The notes beneath the pieces are model-generated. The model did not search any database. It was not told the origin of the DNA and was given only the letters and a program-made list of their open reading frames with translations. This document shows, in pieces, positions 62,316-64,000 of a stretch of 64,000 bases of DNA (position 1 is the first letter of the stretch; each line of letters begins with the position of its first letter). Position numbers and translations under genes: made by a program. This stretch comes from a bacterium (GTDB taxonomy: Bacteria; Bdellovibrionota; Bacteriovoracia; Bacteriovoracales; Bacteriovoracaceae), in contig JAUHVL010000004.1 of assembly GCA_030425045.1 (NCBI GenBank), positions 124,001-188,000 on the forward strand, in the 5' to 3' direction.

Positions 62316-62885
62316 TTAACTATTGCTCCAAAGAATTTCTTCTTCACCCTCAAGTTTATTGCAATATCTCGATACGACAAAAAGATAATCACTGAGACGA
62401 TTGAAGTATTGAATATATTCATCTTCAAGGTCCCCGGGATTATTCTTGGCAAAGTGAACAATTTTTCTCTCAACCATTCTGCAAGTGGTTCTTGCTATAT
62501 GAAGAAATGAAGCGGCTTTCCCACCACCGGGAAGAATAAAATTCTTTAACGTCGGCAGTGTCGATTCCATTTTATCGATAGACTCTTCCAAAAATTTAAT
62601 TTTCTCTTCTGATAATTTTGCAAGCTGAAAGGTTTCTCTTTTGTCTGTAGGGCATGCCAAGTTAGAGCCAATATCAAAAAGAATATTTTGAATACTTTTC
62701 AACTCGTTTTCCACACCTTTAGATTTATCAGTTAAAAAACTTATCGCCAGACCTATGTGAGAATTCAGATGATCAACATCTCCATAAAGATCAATGCGCT
62801 CATTAAATTTTGCTACACGATCTCCACCTAAAAGAGCCGTTTCACCCTTATCACCTGTCTTTGTATAAACTTTAAAATCACTCAT
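62316..62885 (-). CDS. Cob(I)alamin adenosyltransferase, PduO type
   Basis: Makes adenosylcobalamin from cob(I)alamin and ATP. The 189 residues show the N-terminal ATP-binding motif YTKTGDKGETALLGGDRV, FDIGSNLACP, FILPGGGKAASFLHIARTTCRMVERKIV and FNRLSDYLFVVSR, all typical of PduO/MMAB. It lies 20 bases downstream of an adenosylcobalamin-dependent mutase gene, so it probably supplies that enzyme's cofactor. Confidence 0.93.
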   Translation of the reverse strand: MSDFKVYTKTGDKGETALLGGDRVAKFNERIDLYGDVDHLNSHIGLAISFLTDKSKGVENELKSIQNILFDIGSNLACPTDKRETFQLAKLSEEKIKFLEESIDKMESTLPTLKNFILPGGGKAASFLHIARTTCRMVERKIVHFAKNNPGDLEDEYIQYFNRLSDYLFVVSRYCNKLEGEEEILWSNS

Positions 62886-62905
62886 ATTAAAACCTTTGAG
62901 TCCCT

Positions 62906-64000
62906 CTACATACTTCGTCGATACTGACCACCGACTTCGTAAAGAACCTTACTTATTTGTCCCAGACTACAGTAGTTCACTGTTACAAGCAATTGTTCGA
63001 AAACGTTTTTGCCATCAAGTACAGCTTGTCTAAGATCATTCAGTGCTTTTTCTGAGTGGTCTTTATTTCTATCTTTGAATTTATTGAGTCTCTTTATTTG
63101 GTCATTTTTTTCTTCATCAGAACAACGAGAAAGCTCAATCTCTTGATTAAGTTGTTCATCAATATTATCTGCAATATAAGTATTCACCCCAATAATTGGT
63201 AATTCTCCACTATCCTTTTGGCTTTCATAATAAAGTGACTCTTCTTGAATCTTGCCACGCTGATACATCGACTCCATCGCACCAAGAACTCCACCTTTAT
63301 CACTAATTCTCTCAAACTCTGAAAGAATACCTTCTTCGACAATGTCAAAAAGCTCATCAAGTAAGAATGATCCTTGCATCGGATTATCAGATTTATTTAA
63401 ACCAAATTCTCTATTGATAATCATCTGAATCGCCATCGCTCTTCTCACACTTTCCTCAGTGGGAGTGGTAATCGCTTCATCGTAAGCATTGGTGTGAAGA
63501 GAATTACAATTATCACTTAAGGCCAAATAAGCCTGAAGAGTTGTTCTTATATCATTAAAATCAATTTCTTGTGCGTGAAGTGATCTTCCCGAAGTTTGAA
63601 TATGGTACTTAAATTTTTGAGATTTAGTATTAGCTCCATACTTATCTCTTAGAGTAATGGCCCATATTTTTCTCGCTACGGCACCAATGACAGCATACTC
63701 AGGGTCAAGGCCGTTACTAAAAAAGAAAGATAAGTTTCCAGCGAACTCATCAATTTTCATACCTCTACTCAAATAATATTCAACATAAGTAAAACCATTT
63801 GAAAGAGTTAACGCCGTTTGTGTAATTGGATTCGCTCCCGCTTCAGCAATATGATAACCAGAAATCGAAACAGAATAATAATTTCTTATGGCATTTCTAC
63901 AAAAGTACTCCTGCATATCACCCATAAGTTTCAAACTAAACTCAAGAGAAAAAATACATGTATTTTGTGCCTGATCTTCTTTTAAGATATCAGCCTGAAC
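62906..64000 (-). CDS. icmF: Fused isobutyryl-CoA mutase IcmF, C-terminal part
   Basis: An open minus-strand frame runs to the right window edge without a start, giving 364 visible codons. The visible part begins [15 protein letters not shown]. It continues [55 protein letters not shown] and [24 protein letters not shown], and ends [19 protein letters not shown]. These match the substrate-binding barrel of IcmF better than methylmalonyl-CoA mutase large subunits, notably at the EVGGQYRR end. The B12-binding and GTPase parts would lie beyond the edge. Confidence 0.88.
   Translation of the reverse strand, partial: VQADILKEDQAQNTCIFSLEFSLKLMGDMQEYFCRNAIRNYYSVSISGYHIAEAGANPITQTALTLSNGFTYVEYYLSRGMKIDEFAGNLSFFFSNGLDPEYAVIGAVARKIWAITLRDKYGANTKSQKFKYHIQTSGRSLHAQEIDFNDIRTTLQAYLALSDNCNSLHTNAYDEAITTPTEESVRRAMAIQMIINREFGLNKSDNPMQGSFLLDELFDIVEEGILSEFERISDKGGVLGAMESMYQRGKIQEESLYYESQKDSGELPIIGVNTYIADNIDEQLNQEIELSRCSDEEKNDQIKRLNKFKDRNKDHSEKALNDLRQAVLDGKNVFEQLLVTVNYCSLGQISKVLYEVGGQYRRSM

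Noticed and set aside
62886-62905. Cobalamin riboswitch near the adenosyltransferase
   Set aside because: Only 20 bases separate it from the mutase gene, and no B12-box-like sequence was seen; any riboswitch would be upstream of the mutase outside the window.

Overview
This AT-rich window most resembles a chromosomal segment of a predatory bacterium of the Bacteriovorax/Halobacteriovorax group (Bdellovibrionota). The lineage is inferred, not read from a marker gene. The basis is the combination of two flagellins, an MglA GTPase with a roadblock partner, YkuD_2-like L,D-transpeptidases, a secreted chymotrypsin-fold protease, a DUF1552/DUF1592 pair and a meso-DAP-type MurE. No insertion sequence, prophage, CRISPR array or rRNA gene was recognised.

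Layout. 1-12653 (mostly +): a partial membrane protein on the minus strand, then fliD, fliS and a FliT-like gene. A chain of overlapping genes follows: a Maf/DUF115-like protein, two long GT9 glycosyltransferases separated by a 44-residue ORF, an unknown protein, a histidine kinase, a receiver-only regulator, nadK and recN. This reads as a filament-cap and flagellin-modification operon with signalling genes. 12654-24647 (mostly -): an L,D-transpeptidase-like protein, an LpxH-like phosphoesterase, flagellin 1, a secreted serine protease and an outer-membrane barrel candidate. Then comes an SGNH hydrolase / radical SAM / SGNH hydrolase cassette lying between the two flagellins, then flagellin 2, rfaE2, an RDD protein, rsmE and prmA. 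Both flagellins have a sigma-28-like promoter and an intrinsic terminator. 24828-28006 (+): a second YkuD_2-like protein, RNase J and a small exported coiled-coil protein.

28055-44751 (-): a division and cell-wall cluster read mtnP-rsmH-ftsL-ftsI-murE-murF-mraY-murD-thioesterase-ftsW-murC-murB-ftsQ-ftsA-ftsZ. murG, mraZ and ddl are missing from it. 44841-51585: an alpha/beta hydrolase, then mglA, a roadblock gene, recR, ybaB and dnaX in one minus-strand series. dnaX carries a nine-A tract where slippage would give a gamma-like short form. Next come the 4.5S SRP RNA with its own promoter, a radical SAM/SPASM gene, an SDR-like gene and tRNA-Ser(GGA).

51662-64000: a secreted HExxH protein, tadA, a PilZ-like membrane protein, msrAB, tRNA-Arg(ACG) and small exported proteins. 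Then a Tat-exported DUF1552 protein and a 1274-residue DUF1592-family protein with three CxxCH motifs and seven cysteine-rich repeats of about 59 residues. Upstream of that pair lies a promoter-plus-terminator unit that could be a small RNA or an attenuated leader. The window ends with a noncoding segment able to form several competing helices, a PduO-type cobalamin adenosyltransferase and the C-terminal part of a fused isobutyryl-CoA mutase (IcmF).
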